64,000 nucleotides of DNA, taken from assembly GCA_003550325.1 (NCBI GenBank), contig QKWP01000521.1, positions 124,001 through 188,000 on the forward strand. Reading direction: 5' to 3'. The notes under the pieces are model-generated. The model had not been told where the DNA came from. It saw only the letters and a list, made by a program, of their open reading frames with translations, and did not search any database. The translations under genes were made by a program, and so were the position numbers. Of the stretch, positions 23,864-37,100 are shown one piece after another. This stretch comes from Gigaspora rosea (taxonomy: Eukaryota > Glomeromycota > Glomeromycetes > Diversisporales > Gigasporaceae). Position 1 is the stretch's first letter, and the number at the start of each line of letters is the position of its first letter.

Positions 23864-24584
23864 TTATGCACTGAACATGAAACTCGTTTATTCCCAAGCC
23901 AGTTGCAATATTGAATAATTATACAACTATACACAAAAGGCATTCATGTATGGGTGCGAACATTTCCAAATTAAGGTAGATATAGGGATGTTAAGTTGTT
24001 TGGCCTGAATTAGTTTGACTAAGCTTTCAACTCAGACCGTTATGGTCAAGATTGAACTGGCGGAACTAGTTCATTTAGTAGTTTATTAAATGAGGCATGT
24101 AATATAACTTGCTAGGTTTCTTTATGGGAGTAATACATATTATGAAATGATTTGCTATATTAAATTTTTTTTAATATAGCAATAATTATTGTAATGAATC
24201 ATTTAATTCATTTCCAAGATATTAAATATGTAAAATTATTATAATTCTTTATTTATCTTACTATATTAAATTTTTGGCATTCAATAAAAATTGTCAAGAT
24301 ATTAAATACAAAAAATTATTGTTATTAATTTATCTTATTATATTAAATTTTTTGTCATATAACGATAATAATTGTAATGAATCATTTAATATTAAATACG
24401 TAAAATTATTGTATTGTATAAATACTCAAAAATTTGTATACATTAAATAAAATAAAATGCTTCTCAAAGTATAGTACGGTTATATCTAATATTTCACTTT
24501 TTACATATCAGGGTATTAAAAATTATGTATCAGATATTGAAAAAAAGATAAATTCTATTAAAAACTAGTTAGATTCAATTTATG
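23864..24584. other. Spacer with repeated ATTAAATA-type words
   Basis: No gene. Around 24150-24430 the phrase TATATTAAATTTTT then ATAatAATTGTAATGAATCA recurs two to three times, giving an irregular tandem block. Confidence 0.45.
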
Positions 24585-26169
24585 TAGTGCACTATAATGA
24601 TGCCTGACACAATTATTTTCGCAATGACGAAAGGTTTTGTCAAATTTGCACCTGACGAAGCCCTTGACGATTGACAAAACCCTTGACATGATGAAACCCT
24701 TGATGATTGACAAAGCTCTTGACAATTGATGAAACCCTTGACAATTGACGAAACTCCTAATGCAACTCCTGACTATTGATGAAACTAATGCCCTAGCTCT
24801 CCAATACAAAAAATTGTTTACAACCTGTAATTTTAACTGATCAAATTTTAAATCAGGTGTAAGGTAAAAATTTTTTACAAAAAACAGTAGCTCTAAATTT
24901 TTATTAGGAAACCATCTATTGTGTCCTAATTAAAAATGTTTCTTGTGAAATTTTACTAATAGCTACAATGGCCACTATATTTTTCTAACCCTAACCCTAA
25001 TTATAACATGGCTTTTTTAGCCTTAATTTTACACATATTTTTACTTAGAAACAAACCACATTTGTTTGATTATCACATTACGCTTGATCCTAAATTTTGA
25101 TTGGTCAAAATTGCAGAATTACAGAGTGATCAATTTTTTGTAGAAGCACTACCTAAGATAATGAAGCTCTTGATGAAACCCTTGTCAATTGAAGAAGCTT
25201 TTATACTGAATCTAAACAGATTATTTTTTTATTATTAGCATTTCGCTAGCAACAGTGGAGCGTAGAATCAACTCATAAAGGGGCACCAAATTCTGGGTCG
25301 GGTACGTTGGAGTGCATCGGAATCATAGTTGGCCAGATCGGAATCGATCAATTTTGCCCCCAAGATCATAAAAAATTTTATAGCTAAGGCTAAATGCTGT
25401 CCTAGATCCGATCTATACAACCTAGAATTTTGGCGACCTTCCTGTAAAATTCGCGTAGGCCCGATTGTGAACACATAATTTTTTGAACCATCAATAATAA
25501 CACTAATGCTATGAACATCTGTTATTTCATTTGCAAAATAAAACCATACCCTCAAATATCTTTAATTCGTACTGAGGTTTTAATAACTCGTTAGGTGTTT
25601 AATTCACTCGCTGAGAGGTTCATACACTCACCGAGAGTCTATAATGCTCATTGAGGGTACCCTCGTTGAGGATTAAAATCACCCAACTATGCTACAAACT
25701 ATGCCAAAATAAGAATACATAAAATAATACATACAGTAATAATAAAATACTATGATACTGCCAATTCGTAGAACACCTATCGGATATATCTGGGCGATTG
25801 TTGCAATCATCAGGCAATGTCGGATCGATGTCAAAAAAATAGAAACTGAGAAGATATAATAATGAACAAAAAATTAACTTTGTATGGACTAATTATTTAT
25901 TTCTGTTATGAAAGAAATGAATAATAGTCTTATGCTTCATCAAAATCATCGTGGGTTTTATTATTTATTATTGGTTTCGTCATGCGTCATGGGTTTTGCG
26001 TCATGTGTTTCGTCATTCGTCGTGGGTTTCGTCATGCGTCATGGGTTTCGTCATGCGTCATGGGTTTCTTCATTCGTCAATTCGTCAATTTGAAGTTGCC
26101 TGACGAAATGGTTTCGTCATGCGTCAATGACGCAGGTTGCGTCATGCGTCAGGCATCATTAGTGCACTA
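24585..26169. mobile_element. hAT-like non-autonomous element with TGACGAAACCC arrays
   Basis: The left end TAGTGCACTATAATGATGCC followed by TGAC is mirrored at the right end (TAGTGCACTA-ATGATGCCTG read inverted, ending at 26169). Subterminal arrays are complementary: TTGACGAAACCC-type words at 24640-24790 and GGGTTTCGTCATGCGTCAT-type words at 25970-26140. The interior carries a copy of the dispersed family (24840-25130), a short TAACCCTAACCCTAA run at about 24988, and an irregular repeat of CTCGCTGAGAGGTT-like words at 25580-25680. No target duplication is visible, so the boundaries rest on the inverted ends alone. Confidence 0.65.
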
Positions 26170-28147
26170 CCAGTTCGGAACCCAAACAATCTATTTTAAA
26201 CGGTTTAACATCCCTAAGTAGATACCTTCTTTCGCCGTATAAATTTGGGGTTGCCATCTTGTTATGGATATACCGAATATGTATCGGTATTATTTCATCT
26301 TTACACATAGCACATCATGTTCAGATAAACATCTGTCGCTCTTTTTTAGATTTTTTTTAACCTGTTCTCGTTTAGACGTATAGATGTAACACAAAGCTAC
26401 TCAAGATAAACACCAAGTCTGGGCACAATGAGCATGAGGGAAATTTGTTTTTATTGGCTGATCATCAGTAATTCTAATTGGTCGAAATTAAGACTAATTT
26501 GTATATCGATAACCGATATATCGCTATCGTTACACTTACAACTCTATATAGTATTTGATAATCTTTGCATCTTTCACGATAACATCTTGCTCACGTGAAT
26601 TCAATACTTTGACGTCAAAAAGCATCATGGTTATTTCGCTTTAAACGATAAAAACTTAATCTAATGGCTTTATATTAAATACTACTATTGTCAAAAACGT
26701 CTCTAATTAAAGTTGGTGGAAACATTCGATCCCACTCGATTCCAAACGCTTATATAAAAAAAAACGTTTTCAAATTATAATTTCGCAAAATTTCAGACAG
26801 ATTTAATTATGAAAAAAATTTTTTTGCTATTTACAGGTTCATTTCTCTATTGTAAACAATATAAATAATCTAGAAATAAACAACCAATAAAAATAAATTT
26901 CCCTAATGCTGGCACAATGAAAATTATCTTAAATAGATTTTTATTAATATGCACGTTTTTCTTTGTTATATGGTGGGAAAAATTAGCCCACAAATACCTG
27001 TTTGGATTCCACAACGATGCATGTTGATGCCGTGACTCGAGTAAGGAGCCTAGCAGGTGATCTTGTTCCCATGCTTCTAATATCGATTTCACCCGGAATC
27101 ATATAATTAAAAAATCAAGTAATGTGATAAGAAACCTTTGTTCGAATTAATGCTGAAAAGAAATCAATGAAAATTAGTATGAATAAACTCAAATAAAATG
27201 GAAATATTAAGTTCCTTGGTGTTCTTTTGAAATCCATGTTAGGATAAATTAGATGAAACGTAATCAAAAGTTTTGTAGAAAAGTTATAAAAGAACAAAGA
27301 AATAAGTTAATAAAAGATCATCTTATTCTAGTTTAATTAACATGAATAAGACCTTTCTTACCCTGAAAAAGTCCATCCTTCTTGCATTCTTATCTTGATT
27401 ATCTTACTAAATCATGCGCCTTGCGTAGAACCGTCCATTTTTTTTACTATTAACAATATTTTCTATTTCTAGCCTATCAATATCAGGAATCTAAATTTCA
27501 CAAGATCACCTGGTTATGGCTTAATGATACGTACGTACGTAACAAGAACCAATAATATTGATATTGTGAAGGGCAAAAACGCAAAAACTCGTTTCGTCCC
27601 CCAACGAAGTTGCCAAGAAATTGTGAAGAAAAATCGTCGTTAAGCCACTACAATCTAGCTAATGAATTCATTATGCCGAATCATAGTTAATAGTTTTAAT
27701 AACAGGTAATTAAAAACAAGTTTACGACGCGTTTGTAAAATACCCCAAAATTTCACCACCGATTATGAGTCATTTAATTGATTTCACATGTTTGCTATTT
27801 CGCCATCGCTTTATATTACCTGCACTATATAATCAGACTTGCATTAACACCCCAATAATTTTTTATTGTTGTTTATTATGGTAACAATCGCGTATGAGCA
27901 GTACGACGTGTATTTCCTAATCAACTCTAACAATGCATTGCGTTCTTTCGAGAATGCGCAGAGATGATCCATACTTAAACGATCAAGTAATCTCTTATTA
28001 GTATTCATGAATCCTTTTTAGATTTTGCTTACCGGATCATATTGAACTAATCTCCGGATTATTCGAATCCAAACGTTAATTTAAAGTGGCAAACTGTATT
28101 TTCAATCTTTTTTTCGCATCCGTGAATGCATATTTCCGCTTATTATC
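26170..28147. other. Upstream region of the GTPase-vWA gene
   Basis: No secure gene. A minus-strand frame at 27010-27092 (SILEAWEQDHLLGSLLESRH) ends at a good donor (CAG|GTATTT) and could be a stray exon, but nothing joins to it. A CACGTG motif lies at about 26593. Any promoter for the gene that starts at 28148 should lie in the right-hand part; I see no unambiguous core element. Confidence 0.4.
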
Positions 28148-31100
28148 ATGGATAATCAAGGACGAAACATCGACTCAGGTTAGAAATAAAATATTTTTAT
28201 TAATTTATACAGATCTCAGTTTGAAATCGAATAGCGTTAGCAATAATTTAGAAAATTATGAAAAAATCAACAATTTAGAATCTTCAACAAGTAATGGTCA
28301 TGCAGAAAAATGAAGAATAAAAATATTATAAAGATTTAAATGCATTTTATAAGATCACATGATTTTCTCAATACCCTTTCTTTCTCGTTGAATGATTTTT
28401 TGCAGATGAAACAGCCAACAATCTAGAATCTTCAACAAGTAATGGTCATGCAGATAATGAAGGTATAAAAATATTATCACATGATTTTCTAATACGCTTT
28501 CTTTCTCATAAATGATTTTTTACAGACAAATCTTTTGAAATTGGCACAGAAATAGACCAAGAAACAGTCAATTCATGTTATGACTTATGTGAATCGATTC
28601 CAGGCCTTTACCGTTTATTAGACTTATGCAAAGATAAAGGGTCGAATGGTCTTGGTACATATAAAAGATTTATTTTATACAATTGCGTGCACAAAATATT
28701 CTAATTATTAATATTGAATTTATATATTTTTATTAGTTGACAAGATATTAATTTCACAGCAACATTTGAAAAAACTTTGTAATGAAATGGTACCAAACAG
28801 CTTTAAATCGATTTCAAAAATTCAATTTGAACAATTGAATTCCTGTCATGTTCGTCTTATTGGATGTTATGGTAGAAATGACCTTATTGCAAAATTACTA
28901 TTAAATAAAAATGTTATTGATCAAGTCATGTGCGTATTACAGCCAATAAATAATTAAATATGCATTATATTATGATTTTTATGAATTATTATTCACCTTG
29001 TTTTATTTAATTTAGTTATGAGCAACTTTTAATACCTTATGAAATAAATACAATAAATCCTTTGCCAACTTTAAGGCCTGGAATTTATCTTCAAAAACTA
29101 CCTTCTATCTCTGAAGGCATTAATTCGAACCCGAACCAATTTTTGGTCATACACTGGTGTGAAAATGGTTGTTATGAAGATTCTGCATCTTCTTATAGAA
29201 AAAAGAATATGACTAATTTACATAGGTAATTTTATCATTCGTTTGGATTATAGTGCTTTTCAAATTACCGTGATCGTCTGGCGATATTCCACCACAAAGA
29301 AATCCGAAAATTTTGACACATTTTATAGATAAATCTAATTAACTTGTCTAAAAATAAAAATTCTCAAGATTCCCTATCATATTTCGATTCTGGAGTATTG
29401 CCTTTAGTAGAACTTTGTCAAAATAATATCAAATATTCCCATTAACAAAAAGTAACTGGAAATTTTGAGATCATTTTGTTAACTACCAGATATAGCGAAT
29501 GAACTGATGAGGAATCTTGAGAACTTATACCTAGATTTATTCAGATTTCTTTATATGATCACAGGAATTTGAAAAGCATGATAAAGCATGATAGTTTTAG
29601 TAATAATTTATTATTTTTTACATTTACAGGTATCTTACAAAACTTACAACACATCAATTATGCCTTATGGATGGTACATTTGTAATTTCTTTTTAAATAC
29701 GGATGTTTTTGGCTCATCTTGGCTTGCCTGTATGGGATGTTGTCAACTAAAACGTGTCATAGTGAGATTAAAAAAATTGCTACGTCTAATTAATTGTAAC
29801 ATGATATTTGTAACAGCTTGGTGTAATAAGACATTAACGTAGATAATTACAGTAATTAACAACACTTCATGTTACAATTAATTTTTAATAACAATTTTTA
29901 TTATCATTGGCCTATAGAATTTTAAAAACTGCTAAATTGGCCAACAACATCCTTATTTCCAATATCATATATAATGTATGTTATTATTTTATTTTATTGG
30001 TTAACTATTATATTGTTAGCAGATAGTGATGTAAAAAATTTTGATTGGTGTTTGTTGAATAAGAATTTTGATGACGAAAATGGAGAAAATAAAGAAAAAA
30101 GAGCATTTATTCATAAATTTGAAGTCAGAAAAAGCCAAGAACAAAAAGAAAATTTTGAACTCTTTGAAGGATTTAATGTAAGTTATAGTTAAATTTATCT
30201 CATTATTTATAATTAAATTAATTATTGTTTTCAACAATACAAGCTACCTCTATCAATGTCAAATATACAAACCTCTTATGCTCCTAAAAATCTTGATGGT
30301 CCACCTTTACATCCATTAATTGTTTGTTCTGCATCAAACCTAAGATTACTTACTCGAAAGATGAAACCTGTTACAACTGCTGATAAATGTAGTAGAAGAA
30401 TTTTTGACTCTTTGATCAGTTTTCAAGAATATTTCAAACAAAGGCTTAAAATTCAAAAATGCGCTCTTTCAATTAATCGTAATAAAATGTCAATTCAAAA
30501 ATTACAAGTGCTTGTAGAAGATGGCATAAATGTACCTGATCTTTTTTTGAAATATAATGAAGAGTTAAAAGAACAGGAGGCTGATAAGGTTAAAATAGTC
30601 GATAAAGTTTCGGAGTATAACCTAGTTCTTATTGAACAAATTGCATATCAGATATTAAGTCAGTCATACAGGTATGTACAATTTTAATAATAAGTACAGT
30701 CAGATAGCCTAAATGCAACTTGTTGGGGCCAAGCTTTTAATAACATGCATTTAGAGAGCAATAAAAAAAATTGCATTTACGAAGGTTGGAAATATATTTG
30801 GGCTGAAACTTATGACTACATTTAGGGTTGCATTTGGAGAGGTCTTACTGCACATAGATTAAAAATAATTATTAAGATACTTACTATGTTGCAATTTTGA
30901 TAAATTTAGTCATTTTGAAAGTTTAATAAGTGACCATAAAAATGATATGATACAACTAGGAGAAAAAAGTAAGAGTTTAATAATTGATTATAAATGATAA
31001 AATACAATCAAAAGAAGACAGGCATTAATGATATTAAAAAACGTTTCTTCGATTTAGTTAACAACATTGATGAAATACATCCTGATATAATTACAACTCT

Positions 31101-34100
31101 TAAAAATGAAATCTTCAATATTTCTACTAATAGATGGAAATGCCTCAAAACTCGACTTATTTTTGCAAACCATTGCGACCATATAAAAAAATCAATAGTA
31201 TTCTGTGATGAAGAGCAAGATTTTTCTAAATTGGTCAGAAAGTATAAAACGAAATGTTTTTTGTTTTGTGCTTCTAATGTGATCCTTCCTAAAACAAGTC
31301 AAATAGTCAGTAAAATAAATGATGAGGCTAAAAAAATTTCTGACAATGCATTTGTAAAACAAATTTCTGTCTTAAATGACGAAGCGGTTACAAATAAGTT
31401 TTTAAATGCATATATAGAATGGAAAGAGCAATATTGTGTTCAAAATGTAAAACGAATTGTTCAAGATTTCAAAGAAATAGTTGAAAAAAATGCGAAAGTA
31501 AAAATTGATAAAAATTATGAGGAAAAAATAAAACAAATTGAAGAGGATTATTTTGAATCAATCTGTGAAAAAATTGAAGCAAAGTATCAAACAGATGATC
31601 TGATAAAAGGCCGTTTAACAATTTTAAATCTAAACATAGGTATAATTTTACGCAATTATAAACGTTAAGAGAACTAACTAAATCAATAATTTTATAATTT
31701 TTAAATTTTTATATATTAGATGAGCATAAAAACAAATATTACTACCTGGATTGTGAAGTTTCTGAAAAACTATGCTTTACTATTCATGATGTTAATCTTG
31801 ACCAGTCTGATATAGAAGAGATGGATAAAAAGGAATTTTTTATTCCAAAACCAAGGTTATCCATTTATGACACCTCTTTTAATATTGATCCGGAAATTTA
31901 TGAGTTCATGTAATAATTGTAATATTTCTTGATACAGTGTTTTTAATTATAACAACTCATTATTTTTATAAATTTATAGAACTATTGCACAATTTAGCAG
32001 AACCTATCTACTGTTTCTTTGGAATATAATAAATAACAAGCTAGAGATTTATATTGGTGGAATTAAGAATCTACAAAATAGCTTAGATTCACAAACTGCA
32101 CAAAAGAAACTACAAATTGGAAGAAATTTTATAATTGCACTTAATGAACCTAAACGCATGATTGCAATTTATGAAAATGATAAAGGATTGGTGTGTATTA
32201 ACTTTAATTTACGTTAAAAATTCTTCTGCCGATCACTTATTTTGATATGTTACTTTAAAAGCTTTATACATATAGTTTAGATGATGAACATCATAATATT
32301 CATTTGCAACATCGAAACATCTACATTAGTCAATGGTACAAATCAAATATTCCACAAATAACTCATTTATTTTTTATAAAAAGTACTGAAGATGTTTGTT
32401 TTGTCGAAAAAAATGGATCAGCTCGAATCTATAGTTTGATTAATGGTAACTTTCGGCCGGGAACCGCACAACTTCCAGAAAATTGCACCCGGGTAATTAG
32501 CACACCAGATGGAGCTTGCTTTGTTGCATTTGTGAAAGAAAAATTCTTTGGTAAAACATCTGAAGTCGAAGATAAAGCAATAGAGATAATATCTGAGGAT
32601 ACGTGCACAAAAATACAAGTTGAAAATCCTTCTGATATTAAACCTAAATTATTAAGTACCAATACAATCGAATTATCAAATATCGACATTACAACTAAAA
32701 ATAATAAAGAAATTGCAATTATTTCACAAAAAAATTTAGATAGTTCAACAGAATCTGAAACACAAACGTTTAAAGGGATAGATAAAGAAAATGAGACTAT
32801 CTCAGAGAATATGTACACAAAAATGCAGATAGAAAATAGGGTTGATATTAATAATGAAGCTAAATCATCAAGTATCGAAAGTATAGATAATTTAACAGAA
32901 TCTAAATTACAGCAGAATACTATGATTCAATCTAAAATAAATAATTCTCAAGCTTTAAATGGAGACATTGTTCGTGGATACGTATTTTTTTTGGAAAAGT
33001 TTAACAAAAATGCAAACAAAGTGATCGATATTCCATTTGCTTATCCAACTTTAGAGCTTTTTCAATTTTGCTCGCTTGCAAATAAACAAACTCATCTAAC
33101 AACAATTGACTTGCATAATAATACTTTTCTATCTTTGATAGTTAAAGTTACACAAACGAAGGCTAAATATCGATTTGAACAAAAGACAGCAAAAAAATCT
33201 TTGGGCAAAGTAAAAATAGAAAGTAACGATCCGCATACAGTCTTTGGCCAAAACACAAAGTTCACCAATGACCTTCATGTGGGTGATGTTTTGGTTATTA
33301 GTAATGAAAATTTTCAAATTATAAAAGTTGTTGACGATTGTGAATTGAAGATAGTCAATCAACAGCAACTTATTTTTCAAGAATGGCAACAATTCAACAT
33401 TGAACCAAGAACAAAAGTAAATGGATTCTTTGATGTATATTCTATGGTTTTTACAAAATATGCAATCACAACCCCATTTAGTGAAAATGATGAACTATTA
33501 AAATTAACAATAGTCTTAGAACTAAGCAGTAAACTGGACATAGACAATTATAAGACCAAGTTTCAAGCATACTTTCGTAAATTGTTTGAAAAATATAAGA
33601 AAGAATCAAAAAAACCTATGGGTCATCTTGAAAAATTTAGTGTAAATTGTATTAATTTTGAAAGCTATGACAACCTTGCAAGCGAATTTACAGAACATAA
33701 GTTTGGAGAGTAAGTAGTTTATAGTTTTATAAAATAATATAAAATGTTTAATGCATTAACACCATAAACTTCTCCACCTATATCTAATTTTAGCTGGATT
33801 ATTGATTTTTTTTGTCTTATTCCTATCCAAATTGCTGTTGCACACGACAATGACTTTATACCAATTCGAGACGGATTCTTAGAAAAAACTGATCAAAATG
33901 TGTTTGATGATGGGTTTGGATTAATTGGAAATCTATCAAAAGCCATTTCATTTGGATGGTATGAGTCTATATTTGAACATTATTCTGATCTAGAAGTAAA
34001 AGTAATCTCATCTATGGGAGAGCAATCTTGCGGTAAGTTATACGTTTTGAGAGAAAAAAGCAGCGACAATATAATATTAATAAGTAGATTAAAGTTAGAC

Positions 34101-37100
34101 CACTGACCAAAATTCATAATTCAAAAAATATTAAATATTTAAGTACACAATTACAGAATTATCAAACTTATATAATTCTAATACCTCCTAAATTTAGGCA
34201 AAAGTTATTTACTAAATCATTGTCTTGGTACAACTTTTGATGGATCAGCTATGGTTAATTTTCTTATTAAAGTTTGCGAATAGAATTAATTTATTGTATA
34301 CTAATATTTTTATTAAACCAATTTAGCGCTGCACGGAGGGCATATGGATGTCATTAGGTAAGTTTTTATGCATGACTGATTTCTGTATTAAATGTATAAT
34401 TCAGCATGGCTATACTGTTATTATTTATTTTTAAACCAGTAAAAATAGACAAAATTCTTTATGTGGCACTTGATTTTGAAGGTAAATATAGAATTTTTTG
34501 ATAGATAGTCTGATGTTTTTATATTAACAAGAACCTATTTTGTAGGACTAGCAAGTATTGAAAGATCAGCACAAGAAGAAACATTTTTACAGCTTTTTAA
34601 CGCGGCACTTTCAAATCTTGTACTTTTTAAAAGCAATTTTGTAATTAGCAGAGATATTTCCTCCATGTTCCAACGTTTTCAAGATGAAGCAAAATATTTT
34701 GGAGATGATCCTGATATATTTCAAGTAATGTATATATTATTTATGTAAAACAAACTATTATTAAAAAGTTTATTTATATTTTGATATGTCATCCCTTTCT
34801 TCTTGTGAAGGCATGTTTTTGCATAGTTATTAAAGATGTCGCATTCGATGACAGAGCTGGAGTTATTGAAGAATTTCATTCAAAATTTGCAAACATTGTT
34901 AACGAAGTATTTTATTGTCAAAACTATATTACTCTTATACTCGCTAAAACTATTACAAAATTTCAATATGTTTAATTCATCGAATATTTTAGGAAGAGGA
35001 AAATAACTTTATATCAAAATTATATAACAACATAATGTCAATAGTTGCTTGGCCAATATTTACTGATCCATCATTTTACACTTCACTTGAGGAATTTAAA
35101 TTGATTCTCAATGAACAAGAATCCCAATATAAGAATGCACGAATGTTTTTAGAAAAGGCAAAGGTGCAGTATAATCAAATAAAATAAAAAACGATCCTTA
35201 TAAAAAAATTTTATTAATTCCATTATGAATAGATAATAATGTCAAAACTACAGCAAGTATTGTACCATAAAATTTCATTGTTTATGAATTTCCTCTGATG
35301 CTTGTAAAAATATTCATCTAGAGCGTGTGACTGGGGAAGTGTCAAAGCTTCTTTGATGACTATTAGAACATTAGAGTTGAAAAAGTTTCTCAATAATGCT
35401 ATATCATTTGGATATGAACAAAAGAATGATAATCAATTTCATGATAAAAATGAACTTACAAAATATCTTACAGTAAATATAAAATTATTTCATTGATATG
35501 ATTTGAATATTATGAGTAAATAACTCACATAGCATAAAATTATTTTCCTTCAGAACCGAGATGATGGAACTTCAATTTCTGACAATGATGTTTTCCTCTC
35601 TGAAATCTTCGATCATATTAAAGACTCAACCAAAATAGTTCATGATACCGAACTTATATTATTCGAAGAGAATGGGAATTTTGTTGAAATTTCGTTTAGT
35701 ATGTAATCCACAAAATCAGGTCAAATTGATTTGAAGTTTTACGTTATTCAGGTTTAGTTGATTCTCGTTAATATCAACCTATTTGGATCGCTTTTATATT
35801 CATGTTGATATTGATATAATGAGGGATCATATAGAAATTCATTTTATAGTTTAGGTTAATACTAATGGAGTTGATATTAACGATGATCACCTGTAGTCAG
35901 AAACCTATTCTACTATTAAGAAGTTTTGAATTTCATTAAATAAGGAAAATATGAATTGTAGTGAGTGCTTTAATATACTACAAAATGCTGGATCACGTAA
36001 AACATAGAATCATTTTGATTATAGTATGATCACGTTTCTCTGAAAATCACCTCGGTGATGGCCCGATAGCCTTATTTAGACCGCTCAAATTTGAATAGTT
36101 GGTTAACGTCAATATTTAGGCTCAAGCGAGGGAAGTTTTAATAACCACATATATGCCGCCTCAAGATTTGACCCACCTGTTCGGGTCATCCGGGTAAATT
36201 CTGATGCTGAAATTTGGCCCTATTTTGTCTTATGAAATTTTAAATTTTGGGGTTTTTTTAGAGTTAGTATTGTTAATAAAAGAGTATATATAGATTTTAG
36301 GGTTACGGCACAATTCCCAGAAAATTATTTACCCGGCAACTCATTTCTCCGACACCGTAATGCTGACATACTATTTCATCTACAACACATTTTTTTAATA
36401 GGGTATATGTTAGACATTACATTTCTTCGACAATCCTTTTCTTAGATCCGACAGTCATTTCCCGACATATAATTCTAAATGATTGTCGGTGAAATGTCTT
36501 TTCTAAGAAAGTATTGTCGAAATATATACATCTTATCAACCAAATTTGCTGTACCGGTAGATGAAATAGCATATTGGCATTGCGGTGTCGAGAATGAGTT
36601 GGCGGGATAAATAACTTTCGGGGAATTGAGCAACAACGGATTTAAGTAGTATTTATAATTGTATTTTCAAATCAAAATACAAGTTTCAGCATCAACTGCG
36701 ACAGCTATTATACAGAATCCATTCGAGATTCACCGATGAGTACTTGGATTATTTAATATTTGAGCGGTCATAAAGTTAGCATTGGTCAAGATTAGAGGTC
36801 ACCAAGAAAATGATTCACTGTAATATTATTATTATAGATGAAATACACTAAAATATATTCACATAATACTTCTTATTAGATTTACGAAAATTTTTTGAGG
36901 AAAAAGTTTATGCTCGTGGATCAATTCCAGATTCTGAATGGGTGACCAATCTAGATAACTTTTTCAAATTCATTGTCGGTCGCCGAATAAAAAGGGTAAA
37001 CGAATGGTTTGAAAAGAATCTTGCAAGATTCTCCAAAGAAAATAATGAAGTTATTATTACCAACTTTGCCCTTGAACGTGAAATCAACCGTCTTAATTTA

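Noticed and set aside
25268-25555. Minus-strand 95-residue frame (includes FMILGAKLIDSDLANYDSDA)
   Set aside because: Reasonable composition, but it is inside a non-autonomous transposon, has no recognised domain and no supporting splice or promoter signal; it may be a captured fragment.
26847-27092. Minus-strand frame SILEAWEQDHLLGSLLESRH ending at a good splice donor
   Set aside because: It could be a single exon, but no joining exon or family was found, so it is not called as a gene.
28086-28313. Continuous 75-codon frame beginning with GTG
   Set aside because: It has no ATG and ends at a stop inside the duplicated exon; the ATG at 28148 with a short intron joins in phase to the rest of the gene.
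32429-32818. Minus-strand 129-residue frame
   Set aside because: It is antisense to the large exon 32276-33709 of the GTPase-vWA gene, which has protein-like content on the + strand.
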